Assembly (NCBI GenBank): GCA_948099385.1
Contig: CANUEZ040000168.1
Coordinates: forward strand, 9,148,001-9,212,000
DNA: 64,000 bases
Direction: 5' to 3'
Source of the DNA: Fasciola hepatica
Taxonomy: Eukaryota > Platyhelminthes > Trematoda > Plagiorchiida > Fasciolidae
Shown: positions 43,764-55,916 of the stretch, piece by piece
Layout of the letters: every line of letters begins with the position of its first letter
Position numbering within the stretch: position 1 is the first letter of the stretch
Translations under genes and position numbers: made by a program
The notes under the pieces: generated by a model
What the model was told of the DNA's origin: nothing
Databases searched by the model: none
What the model saw: only the letters and a program-made list of their open reading frames with translations

Positions 43764-44733
43764 AGGGCTACTAGCAGAATGGCCACGAGTGCGGAGGGCA
43801 CCGGTCAGGAAAAAAACGAGATCTTGACTGCAGGTAACCTACCTCTTGGACAGAGTCAGTGTAAGGCCCGTAAGTCGGTGTGGGGGTGAAGGCATGTGGG
43901 AGAGTAACTAGGACGTAGTGTGGGGTGGGGGGGGGCGGGAAGGGGGTGGCGAAATTTGGAATGGTTTGGAGGCTCATGGGGGGCAAGTGAGCCGGTAAGT
44001 GGGGAGGTGGTGCGAGGAGGCGGGATACAGGTACGAACCTGGGGTATCTGCTAGGGTGTATACGTGGTACTTCAGGGTTAGATGGGGGTTGGTGGAGGGG
44101 AGCAGGGGGAACAGCGGGGGCATGCTGGGGCTATAGTATGGAGGGTTGGTGTCGGGGGCAGGGAGGGATATAGGGTAGCAACGGAGGTGGAGGATTGGTG
44201 TGACCCACTTGATCAGAGAGAGAGAAAGACAGTGAGAGGGGGTACGAGGCAATGGAGTCGCACTGGCAGTGCCATGAAGGTCACTCCTACATAAAGGGAC
44301 GATTGCGTTAGATGGATCTGGATGGTGGCCCGACTGGCTTCCACCTGGAAGGTCCGAGAGTACGCTATATGCAGATGCCGACTGAGAGTGGGGCTAATGG
44401 GTGGGGTGATTAGTTGAACAAGTGCGGACCTGGTAGGAGTACCAGGTAGGCTCATAGGAGGATCGGAGCGGCACTTATGAGGATGACGACGAGGTGTCGC
44501 GGCTGAGCTAGCAGCTGGTGGGTAGTTGGTAGAGGCGTTAAGGCGAGAGCGGCGGTAGACGACTCTTGTCAACGGCTCGGGGGACTGATGGGAAGTAGTA
44601 CGGCTAGGGCTGATAATCGTACCAGGGTCATATCTTGGCTCTGAGGCTATTATGGGGGAGCGCGGCTTTAATACTGAAGTGGAGTGCCGCTTGGGGCCTG
44701 TGGTCGGGGAGTGAGAGCTACTGCTAGTGGAGG

Positions 44734-45546
44734 CTACTGGGGGAGATGGTAGAGAAGGGCGTTTGTGTGTAAGCGGAACAGGTGTGGGAAGTTAGACATA
44801 TCTAGGTCGCCAGTTTGCAGGCAGGCAGGGCGAGGCGCTGTGCTCGCCTTTGACTTCCTGCCAGTGGGGCACTGGGTGACCTTCATGTCGGTTACAGTGG
44901 GGTCAGCCTGCATGGACAAGGCGGAGTTACTTCTCAGCGAGCGAAGTATTTCCCGTAGGAGGGGGGTTTTATCAGGGAATATCTTGATGTCCTTATACGG
45001 CAAAAGGGCAGCAATTGTCGACTTGTTGCTAATGAACTCTCTAGCTGTTAGGTCGTCCATGAATTGGAATATAAAGGGGAAACTATGTCGCTGGGACTTT
45101 GTACGTGGCCTCCTGCAATGGCATCTATAGTGAGCCATATTGCACGAACTGAGTATGTTGTGTTTCGCTAAGGAAAGTGGTAACCGGTATGGAACATTAA
45201 AAACCACTGCGTTCTTGGAGTTGGCAATGCGGTGGTATACTTCAGTAGACACAGAGTCGAGGAGGTGTCCCACCGAAACCGAATTCTTGGTCGATGTAGC
45301 GGCTACAGGATCAAGGAGAGTAGCCAGGGGTGAAACCTTTGAAAGGATTTCATCAATCAGCTCGACCTTGTTTCTAATTTCGACGAAACTCTGCTTAAGG
45401 CCATTGGGACTCTTAGAAGCTTCACCGTCGACATTAACGAGGGCGAAAGGGCACGGCTTGGATTTTGGCAGGGGTTGGGTGGGTTTGGATTTGCCAGCTT
45501 CAGCGAAACGGATTTTCCGAGTACTGGTTAGAGACCGGGATGGCAT
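44734..45546 (-). CDS. mirror of non-LTR ORF1
   Basis: ATG at 45544-45546. From about residue 30 to the stop it equals the left copy. Before that, 8 substitutions between about 45450 and 45612 change the N-terminus (for example Ser-Pro to Ser-Leu after MPSRS, Ile-Ala-Lys to Phe-Ala-Glu, Cys-Ser to Cys-Pro, plus changes upstream of the ATG). Confidence 0.6.
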   Translation of the reverse strand: MPSRSLTSTRKIRFAEAGKSKPTQPLPKSKPCPFALVNVDGEASKSPNGLKQSFVEIRNKVELIDEILSKVSPLATLLDPVAATSTKNSVSVGHLLDSVSTEVYHRIANSKNAVVFNVPYRLPLSLAKHNILSSCNMAHYRCHCRRPRTKSQRHSFPFIFQFMDDLTAREFISNKSTIAALLPYKDIKIFPDKTPLLREILRSLRSNSALSMQADPTVTDMKVTQCPTGRKSKASTAPRPACLQTGDLDMSNFPHLFRLHTNALLYHLPQ

Positions 45547-46301
45547 GATAAGTAGGAATATATGACGGAGGTAAAAAGGTAGCAGGAATTTGGTCAACCA
45601 GACAGAGAAAGGCCAAAGGTCTAAGCAGACCAAGAGTGTGTCTGGGTGCTATGTGCAAAAAGGTCTAAATGAGACCTATGCGTCAATGTGATACGGGAAG
45701 TGAGCTATATGACCCGCTATATATACAACTGGGATTGGGAGAGTTGGGACAATGAGGAATAGTGAGATAGAAGACATTTTGCTGTGTGGTGTGCACAGGT
45801 GCAACCCCGCAGGACACGGTATGTACTTAACTGTTGCCTGGATCACAACAGCAGGTTTTGCGGGAGAGTATATGGTAAATATGGGGTCGGTGGACCGGGT
45901 GGAACGAGAAAGCTTTCTTATGGCAGAAAAAACAAATAAATGGAGGCACAGTGGGACAGAAGTTTCAGAAGGTGCACCGGTGGATGCGTAGCGAGAATAA
46001 GGTAGGAGCTGGGTTATAGCGAGTGGGATGTGAAGATGCTGCATGGATCTTATCGTGGTGAGAATCAAGGGAGATTTGCTAGGTAAGCCATGTAGAATGT
46101 AATTAAATGTAATTGGAGCAGTGAATAATCAATATAATCTATAACTCTAACTCGCGATAAGTACTAGCGTCAACGCGGTGGTGTGCCGCAGTTGTTTACA
46201 CAACTAGGTCACGGTTTCAGGTAATTAGGTGGTATATACTAGGGTGGACACAGCTACAAGTCTAAACAGTGGTATGAGCAAAAAGATAAAACGAGACAAC
46301 C

Positions 46302-46582
46302 TGAATTTCACTTGGGGGTGACCTTGACCTTCTTACCAAGTCATCTTTATCCTTCTTCACTATCTTCGCCATTTTTAGCATTCTGGTCCTCTCTGTTTAG
46401 CTCGCAAACCACAGTCTTAAAATGTAGTTCCAGTTTATAAATACTAGATGTTTCTTTTTACAACTGACCGTTGATCCCCAGCTGGGAGCATCCCAGACTG
46501 TGTTTTTCTATTTTTATTTTTCCAGACAACCACGGATGTGTATCTTCCTCCTGATGGATCGGCATACTACCTGGCCCGATGG
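46302..46582 (+). repeat. mirror of dispersed repeat copy 3
   Basis: Acceptor-like tract 46451-46525, followed by a frame open for 62 codons (TTDVYLPPDGSAYYLARWKP... to a stop near 46713). Confidence 0.6.
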
Positions 46583-47215
46583 AAACCGGTAACTTCTGAG
46601 AACATTAATTGCTTTCAGAAAAGCGGCATGCTTTTACAAAAGGTGGATCACTTGGTGGTGGCAAAAAAAGCTGCGATACAGGCGTCCCTCAGATGTGCAT
46701 GTATGAGGAGGATGTAACTGTGCAAGGTGGGGATGTTGCAAAACAATAGCCCTACCTGGATGAACAATAGGACTGATGAAGAGAGCAAGCTGTCTCCAAA
46801 TTTTCGACTGTTGGGACACTCTGGAGGCACATATTTTGCAGTGAAATATACTGTTTGGAAGTTGTGGAATGGAAGTGCATGGCAACAATAAATGTTGCTT
46901 TTTAAAAATAAATCAGTAAAAATTATACAAGAAGGCGAGTTTTATTTTGGGCATCGGCCAAGTTTGCGAGTGGGGCTACTGAGTTGTTTGGCGCGAATCC
47001 TCGGAAAAAAGGGCCATGAAAGATGAGCCGAAAGTAGAAATAGTCCCTCAAACATGCTATAGTTATGCGCGTAGGGAAGTAACTTTTGCAGCGCGTAAGA
47101 AGCGGTAAGTTAAGATAAAGAAGAGGGAAGCGAGAACGATAGAAGAACGGTGATAGCAGGAGAAGACAGTGGTATAAAAGCAGCATTTCTGGTATATAAA
47201 TAGTAGTCTTTTCGC

Positions 47216-47812
47216 AACCGGATCTGGTGAGTGGGACTGACCGTGCGCTTGACATCCAACCTGAAAACCATTCTTGGTAATAGGAGGTGCAATCTGCCAA
47301 CCCAGCTGCACTCGCATATCATTGTAGGCATCCTGCACGCCCGATGTGCACCAGATATTTTGTCGGTATTATCAGTGGGTCATTCAGAGCCATCAAAGGG
47401 AAGATACACGTCAGTGGTTGTCTGGAAAAATAAAATAAAATGCACCCTGGGATGCTCCCAGCTGGGGCTCAACGGTCAACGGCAAAAAGAAACATCTGGT
47501 ATTTAGAAATTGGAACTAGTTTTGAAAAAATGCGAGCTACGAGCGATTGACATAAGACGGGAATTCAAAAAATTGTGAAAACTGGAGAAAGAAAAAGATG
47601 ACTTGGTAATGAATGGTGGTCGCCCGAATGGGATTCTGGGTTGAATTGCCAAAACGAATTGAGAAGAGGGAAGAAACCAGTTGGGACCGAGTGAAGCAAA
47701 CATAGTGTAATGTGGATAAGAAATTAGAATTGGGCCCGAGATTCCTCCATCGGAGAACCCAGTACACGGGGAGGGCAGGTAGGACGCTATAAGTCTAGTG
47801 CTATAGTTGCCA
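47216..47812 (-). repeat. mirror of dispersed repeat copy 2
   Basis: At 47721 and 47725 it agrees with the copy at 7567-8164, against the left arm. Confidence 0.7.
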
Positions 47813-47970
47813 TGTTACTCCAGCTTGGTTGGAAGCCACCCAATCTGAGCCCCCACTAGCCTCAACATCGACATGTTCCCCTTTGACCCTGATCTCCACT
47901 CCTTCAAATAGCGGTAGCCTGCCTCCTTCCAATTTACACTACCCCCTGATGTACTTATACCACCTCCCGC

Positions 47971-47971
47971 A

Positions 47972-48016
<45 letters not shown>
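47971..48016. repeat. (TAA)n microsatellite, mirror
   Basis: Three repeat units shorter than the left-arm array at 25996-26050. Confidence 0.9.
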
Positions 48017-48018
<2 letters not shown>

Positions 48019-49489
48019 TACTGGTATATTTCTCGGCCGTGGTCGAGAAGCACGCTGAAGCGCATGACCATGGTGTAACACATTACTCAGTAGGATGAAA
48101 TATTCACAAATTCTGAATATAAAAGTCTAGAGTATCAGAGATGGAAAAACAAAGCGAGCAACAGTTTGAATGGATCCTTCTGATAATGGTTCGCGTGGCA
48201 GTTTTGAACCGGTTTCGAATCCGGTCTCGCACTGGTGCGCGGTGGAGATATCGAAAAATCGTAAACGCAGTGCCAAGGACGCACCATGAACGAGAATGAT
48301 GCAAGCCAAGGAAACCGGAGGCCCACCAAGGTTCTGCAGATGGAGTAAATTTTTGAGCAAGAGGAAAATGGGGGAAAAATTGTATAGAAGTGTGTTCGGG
48401 AAAATCAAGGCATGCGAAGAGGATAGCGATCATAAAGACAATGCAGACCCTGAATGACGGATTTACCGGAGTTCACCAAACGGAATGAGTGTTGAAGCAG
48501 GGGGGCATGAGACCAATTTTGTGAGAGTGAACACTGGTGGATGTGGGAGAAACAGCAGACCATGAAAAGATGAGTTTAGATTCAAGATCAGTAACATGTA
48601 CCACTCTGAAATAAGAAAGCGCAACTGGAGGGTCCTCGAGAAGTGGAGAGTACATTTCCAGCCGGCTACTGGTCGTAGGAAAGATAAACAGTGGTAACGG
48701 ATGATAAAGTGGGAAATCTCCGCATGGACTTCAGAGTTAATATGCTGTTTCACTGACAAATATATCTGTGTGTTGACACATTTGCCTTCAGCTTTATTCA
48801 GCGTCATTTCTGGTAACGTACAACATCGAGTGCGTAAGGTTCGTCTTCCAGGACAAAGTATGTGTCGGTCGATCAGTCGAGTGTGGCTGTATATTAGCGG
48901 CATGCGCGCGAACTGGAATTCGTTTTGGTTGCGTTTAAAAACGCTGAACGATCTGATAAGCAATTAGGAGTATTTCCTGTTGTGTAGTTTGATTTCGGTC
49001 CCAATTGCTATGGTAGGTTCCAATTGAGTCTCCGTCCGTACGAGTCAAAGTGGCACCCTTGGTTAGCCAGTTTTGCGACTGAGATAGTGGGAGACAACGA
49101 ACCTGAATTAAAGGGGGATTGCAGTGTGGACGTGTTTCCAGCCGTGGGTTATGATAATGAATAATAATAACGGTTTATTTCGGAGGTGTCCGAGGCATGC
49201 CAAGTGCATAATCAGCTGTTTACAAGTGATGGAATAAACAGACAAAACCCTTGAAAATGTGGAAATTAACATGACAGGAGTTGGAAAAAGGGCTAAGAAG
49301 GGGGAGTTACGTGGGAAAGGAGAGCAGATAAAAAGCATCAGTCAGGGTGTGCCCCTGCTGTGGATCAACGGTTAAAGGAGGCATATAAAAACCAGTAAAT
49401 GGTATACATTTATCCGCATTCAACTCGCGTTCTATTCTTGGCAAACTCCCGCACCTAAAAAACTTGTCCACATAAATAGTTAAGACGTT

Positions 49490-51721
49490 ATGTTAACAAC
49501 GGAATCCTGGCTGTTTGAGAGCTCTCCCAATGATCAAATATCTTTGGTAGGGCAATGTCTTCTGAGGACCAACAGACCGAACCGGCATGGTGGTGGGTGC
49601 CTAACCGAAGTCAAGGAAATCTATGCCACGAGGCATCTTTTACATACGGCGCTCGGTTCTACTCCCGATTCTCTCTGGTTCATTTTCAACCTCCAAAGCA
49701 CTGCCCTTCACATTGGCTGCCTGTAGCGCTCGCCAAGTCTCCCCTTAGTTTCTTGTTTCCACTTCTCATAAGGTCTTTCGAATACCTATCTTTCCTTCCC
49801 TCTGGAACAAAGCTTATTGCGGGTGACTTTATTCTCCTTCAAATTTGTTGGCCTACCATCTCGGCTCCTCTCAATCTTATGGATCTGATCGCTAGCATTC
49901 ATCTTGGTGGCTGGACGCAACATATTGTCGAACCTACCAGAAATGGGAACGCACTAGATCTAGTGTTTACTCATAACATACCTTTCATCGACGTGTCCGT
50001 AACACAAAATTTCCCCGACAGTGACCATAAAATGGTTATCTGCCATCTCCCCACCTCGTACAGCCGAAGCCTTCAATGCATTCTCTGTCTCAGCCACGGC
50101 TTCAGCTACTGACATTTCCCCTCCCCCATCTTCACCACTTGCTGACTCTGTCCTTTCCACGATACCCTTTGATGCCAGGAGTATTTCTAAGCTACTATCC
50201 AATAGCAAACCCTCCCCTTGATTATGTCCCGATGGCTTACCACCAGTTACTCTTGTCAATGGTGGACCGGATCTCCTCTTGTTCTGCCTAACCTTTTTAC
50301 TTTTTCACTTAATGTTAGCACCGTACCTGCTAACTGGAAGCGCTCGGTAATCGTTCCCATCCATAAAAAGGGACCTTTAAATGAGGTATCCAATTATCGC
50401 CCTATAAACCATACCCCCATTTTATGCAAAATAATGGAAAAAATATTTAAAGATCACGTTATTAACCACTTATTAAGATTAAACCCTACTAATGACGACC
50501 AACATGGATTCCTCCCTTCACGGTCCTGCATGACTTGTCAGTATGATTTTCTGAATCTCGTCGCCGTCTCTGCTGAAAGTGGGAAATCCGTTGTTGTTCT
50601 TTATCTTGACTTATCCAAGGCATTTGATCCTGTACCACACCCCCACCTCTTATCAAAGCTACGATCATTTGACATCTTTCTTGGTTTTCATCTTACTTAT
50701 CTCATCGTTCACAGGTTGTCTTGATTAACGGGTGCACCTCTAATCCTAAGCCTGTTACTAGCAGTGTTATTCGGGGCAGTTTTTTGGTCCCCTGCTTTTC
50801 CTCCTATAAATAAACGACGTTTCCGACAATACTTAATGAAACGCCGTTTTTGTTCGTGGACGACATTAAAATAGTCTACACTTTTTCGCCTGGCAACCTC
50901 AGTACTACTATCCCCAAAATCTCCGCTGGTTTAGCCACTCTTGATGAATGGTGCTCAACCTGGCCGATGAAATTCTCCGCCGACAAGTGTACTTTTCTTA
51001 CAAATGCCAGGTTCCTTCCGGTTCCCTATGCATCGGCGGTTTACCCACCGACGGCCAGCCTTTGGTCAGAGACCTTGGCTTAATTTATTCTTGCTCTTTC
51101 AACTTCTCGGAACATGCTGTCTTCCAAAAGGTGAGGGCTAAAATGTGTCTGGGTCTTCTGTTTAGAACCTTTCAGCTTAGGGCGAGCATTCTTTACATGT
51201 ACAAAGTACATGCAAGGCCCCTCCTCGAATGTTGTCCTCCAATCTCCACTGGTATGAGAAAATCCGACAGGAGTATTATTGAATGTATTCAAAAAAGATT
51301 CACAAAGCAGCTTATCGGTTGGTCGTCCAACTTAAAGCACGGGGAATGATGCGTATCTCTCAAAATCGAACCGTTGTGGCTTCGTCGCTTCAAGCTAAAT
51401 TTGGTATTTCTGTATAAGCTATTGACCAAGCAATCCTATATCTCCAAACAGTTGTGCTTCTCCCCGGATACTGGATATTCACTCCGTAATGGACAGTATA
51501 CTATTACCACACCCTCCGCGAGGACTGTTCCACGCTCTAAGTTCTTTCTCTTCACGTACTCCAGAATCTGGAATAAACTTCCTTTGCACATCTGGTCTTT
51601 TCAGTCAGGGTATGCATTAGTGCGTGTTATTGATGAATTCCTTTCTGTTCTAACTGTTCTTCCCTTATTCAACGTTCACATAACCGAAATTCAAGCTTAT
51701 GGGAAGGGCCTTGACTTTTAG
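49490..51721 (+). pseudogene. mirror of the minus-strand non-LTR ORF2 relic
   Basis: Same broken frames as 22292-24523. Endonuclease remnants at 49490-50112; RT fingers and palm at 50218-50724 (NYRPINHTP, HGFLPSRSC, LYLDLSKAFD); FVDDIKIVYTF at about 50853; PLVRDLGLIYSCSFNFSEHA at about 51062-51118, the segment used to recognise the relic split by the gypsy element; C-terminal part 51374-51721. Confidence 0.8.
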
Positions 51722-53290
51722 GCCATCGCTCTGCCTTCTTGCTTTACCTTAGCTTCCTGATTAAATTCACTTGTTTTGTAATTCTGAATGCTTTGTTTGA
51801 TCGCTTCTCCTTAGACCTCACCATCGACCTATTCAAAGCATGTCTGCGTCCAATAATCGTTTTTTAATGCCAACTTTTAGGATCTTGTCAATTTCACTTT
51901 GAAATAAGTCCTTCCGGATGAGTTCGCATTTATAGAGGGGCCACCGCAATACTACTCGCAGATTGTCAATATGCCCAATCCGCTTCACGATATATTACCT
52001 TTATTTATTTATATCACGTCTGCGGCCCTGAAACCAACCTCAACAAAGCTATAGAAACTGCATCAGTAACCAACCCCTGGTGGGCTATCCATAGTGATTT
52101 TTCTACATCTTCAGCTGAAAATCAGTCCTAGGTTGGACTTTCCTCAACGTACCTAGGCACACGATTATCTGCGCTTTCTGAAGGCTCCAGTGATGTACTA
52201 CCTTCAGTTTATTCAGTCAGATATTAAAAATGTAATCCACTATTATAACCGCTTCGTTGTAAATTTGTATTCCTTTCTGTCAGTCCTGGAGTAACCCCCG
52301 ATAAACCAATGGTCGAGCACCGTTTCACCCACCTATTACCTATTGCCATTTTTTCATCAGTCCTCCACGATTAGGCATCTACGCCGAAGAACACTGCGAA
52401 AGCGATTTCTCCAAACCTTTGCTGGCAATGAACTATACGTATGCCAATTTACTGACCTTCCGGTTGTTTCCCAAATGCCCCATGTCAGACTCTTGCCAGC
52501 GCATCCCGTTACATGTTTTGACAGTATCGTTTATGCACCACCCCCATGTGACTTCATAAGATCATCGTGTATCAACTCCTGTATCCACCCTGTTGTCAAC
52601 TTGTGTTCATCAATTAACCTGAAACGAATTCTTTATTCGAATCGTGTTTCATTCACCTGTCAACTTTTTTCACTCTGCGCCAGTGAAATTTCCAGGCTCG
52701 GGCATCTACATCCACCTCTTTATGAGGGCTTCGTCCACAACCTCTTGATGAATAGTAAATACTAATTCCGTGGTTAAACGACTGTTTTATTTGCACAATT
52801 CCCCTCCTCGAAGTACATCACAAATCCTCCAGTATTATATTTCTAATATTTTCCGGATCATCTTGGCTGCTGGTTCAAGTGCATGTCCTTTATCACCCAA
52901 AGTCCTCCAAGTTTTCGTTGGTGCTTTTTCGAAGGTTTTTTTGTCAGTTTACTCACCCCTGCGACTTTACATCGACGATATCCGAAGTACTGCGCGTTTT
53001 TACTTCATCGCCGCTTCACTTCATCACGTATCCCGAGGGAGGAGCCGATTTCATTCATTTCGGAGAGATGCGTCCACCTGACTTTCAAACTCAAATTTGC
53101 CGGGCATTCATTCGTGTGAACACTAAAACCTGTACAATTTTGGGCTGCATTTACCCAAGTGAATATTCAAGGAACCTTTTTGTGACCTCACTTGTATCAT
53201 ATGATCATGCAGTCGAGCACTCTTTGGGTGTCCCCGAAATAAACCATCATATATATACATATATATATATATACTCATTACTGTCCCGTA

Positions 53291-54174
53291 GTTATTAACA
53301 CAATCATGGTGAGTAACTCAAAGCTCCGTGATATCTCTTAGCTTACAACGACTATTTCCCCCCCAGGTCCCACTACATATACTTCTCTCACCAATTCTGT
53401 GATTCTGAGCTGGAAAGTCCAGTCTCATTTATCTCACTTAGTGTGACTCACTAACTCAACTCAACACACAGTTACGACGTCACTAATTCCGCCCCACACT
53501 TTCCCCCAGCTAAGTTCCTTCCGTAATTTAGTGCAGAACTGAGTCCTTTCTTCTGCTGAATGACCTCCTTAGGTGAAATATTAACCTCCTCATTGAAACT
53601 TGCAGCCCCTACTTATGCGTTTCTTTTTTTAATCTCACTTTTCATGGTCTCAAGTTGTCTTAGGTATCGGCTGCATCGATGTGCTTGTACTTGACTTTTG
53701 TTCTTCTTTCCGTTAACCGTTGACCACCAGCTGGGCTACACCTAGACTGCGTCTCTCTATCTCTTTTCCCTTTCCAGTTATCCTCAATGACGGTCAACCA
53801 CCTCAGGCAATACAATGACTACCTTTCTGTCTGGTCCCCCTTAGATAATAATGCTGTATGGCCACCTGTCGATCGCTGTCCCCTTTGGCTCTGTTGTCCA
53901 AGTTCCCACAACCCGTCCAGTTGGTCCTGGACCATATACCCTTATCGTGGTTGCTCAGCCCTCTGTACAACCATCAGTGAACGCTCACGCCAATCCCAAC
54001 GGTGCGGGGCGCGGTGATATCCACCGCTTTGGCCGGCGCACATCGGGCGTGCAGGCCGTCTGCAACGATGTGCGAGCGCAATTAGGCGGGTGGATCACAC
54101 CTCCTGTGTTCACTTCACAAAGTGTACTTCAGGTTGGGCGTCCAGCATACGTTCAGCCCCACCCAGTAAAATAG
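53291..54174 (+). repeat. mirror of repeat unit A+B
   Basis: Donor-like ATG|GTGAGT at about 53309, acceptor CCAG ending 53777, 107-codon frame 53851-54174 (AGRGDIHRFGRRTSGVQAVCND...). If spliced, the intron would be about 468 nt. Confidence 0.5.
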
Positions 54175-54330
54175 GTTGCGCATTGCATGATTCAACCCTG
54201 CCACCCTACCGCATTTATCGCTGTCCGTTGCGGACCGAATGTAACGAACAAAACGCTCAAGTCCTGGCCCGTGTGAAGCCTGACCAACGATTCAATTATC
54301 GATTCATCGACTGATAAGCTTCACTTGTTC

Positions 54331-55126
54331 TGGATAGCATATTGAAGCCTCAAAGCAACGCGTAGCCCAAATCGATGCAGAACCCAAATCAAGAACACGA
54401 TTGCTCTGCAAATTCTACGGTACTATTAGCGAGTAAAAATATAAGTACAAACACGATCATACCTTTGACAGCGAGCCTCAGTCACTATCCAGTCAAAAAG
54501 GTAGTCAAAATTAGGACAAAAATCTGTAAAAAGGAGAACAGTTGGCCAAAAAGAGCAAATAATAAATACCTGTCCTGAATTCCAAACAAATAGAACAAGC
54601 TCTCCACACTTAATCAGGCCCAAAGAGCAATTTCCTGAGCGTGGCAGCCAAAAATCAGGGTAAACGAGCTGAACGTCTACAGTCAGTCGATGTGAGTGAG
54701 AAAGTGAAACAGAGGAGTAATAAAACAAAACTGTGATGAATCAGTGCATCTCACTACAGTACCAACTGTCCTCAAAGTAATCTCAGCAAGAAAGCATAAC
54801 CATAAAAAGAAAAAGTGGGCGCGCCAAGCGTAGAATAATTGTGGACCACAAAACAGTGTCAGCATGAATTAGATAAGAGAAAGTGGTCCAAAATCGGTCA
54901 TGGAGTATAGGAATGTGAGCAGAAGAGGAATTTTTTAATCAACATGGACAAAACACCGGCCGCAAAAATTTCTCCCGGTTGTTCACGGCAGTTTTAGACA
55001 GTAATCGGTTCTGGCTTCCTCTTCCTACTTACGCTTCCGAGGCACTGGAGTTCACAGGACTTACAGCAGTACGCCTGCTACCTCCCTTCCCTTGGGGTAT
55101 GCGAGGACTCACAGCAGTACGCCTGC
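54331..55126 (-). mobile_element. mirror of the BEL-B 3' end, LTR-like
   Basis: Reverse complement of 18885-19680. It ends with CCTGC (55122-55126), one copy of the BEL-A target duplication. Confidence 0.5.
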
Positions 55127-55503
55127 TGTAACAGCCGGTCGTGGAAAATCCCCCTTTTTTCCTCGCGATTCAGTGTTTTTCCCAACATCACTCATTTCCA
55201 TACACTATTGACTTGTCTTTACGAACTGGTTGTTTTTCTGGACCAATTGTTGTTTGTTCGCGCCCAGAGCGCTACTTTGGCACATCCTTGTTCAGGACCT
55301 GCGTGACGCACGTGCTGTCTGCTCACATGCTGCTATTCGGTTTCTCGTTGTTGAGTCCTTGTGATCGTATTATTGAGGTTTGTATATTGTTTATGTCATT
55401 GTTTATTGAAATAATCTAGTATCGTAGAATACCACGGATAATCGTCTTTTGATTTCGGGATCCGTTGCGAATCTGGCTACGCATTGCTCAAACGTTCGTA
55501 ACA
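55127..55503 (+). repeat. 5' LTR of BEL-A (right arm)
   Basis: 377 bp, TGTAACAGCC...CGTTCGTAACA. Confidence 0.9.
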
Positions 55504-55916
55504 ATACTCAATAGATCAATTTGGAACGAGGAAAAATCACGCAAAATGCCAAGAAAATGATCAAAAGCAGTCGAATCCGGACAGGAAGTAATACGGCAAG
55601 TCTCTGGGGAGGTTTTGGGTACATATGATTCTTTAGTTAATGCTAGATCGCCTAGTCCTGTCAGTGCTTGTTCATGTGTTATTGAGAACAATATTGATCG
55701 TAAGGATGTCGATTTATATAAGCTGAGAATATACTAGAACTAGAGCAACAGTTACTATCAGCTAGACTACAGGCGCAGGAAGCAGAGAAGTGTACACAGG
55801 AACAGCGAGAGCATGAGACCAGTGACTTCGACACTTCCGATAGGTTAGGGTGCAATAAGGTAGGGAACCCCACGCTGGTCGCCGACTACAAACCACCATC
55901 GATCGATCTGCCTAGA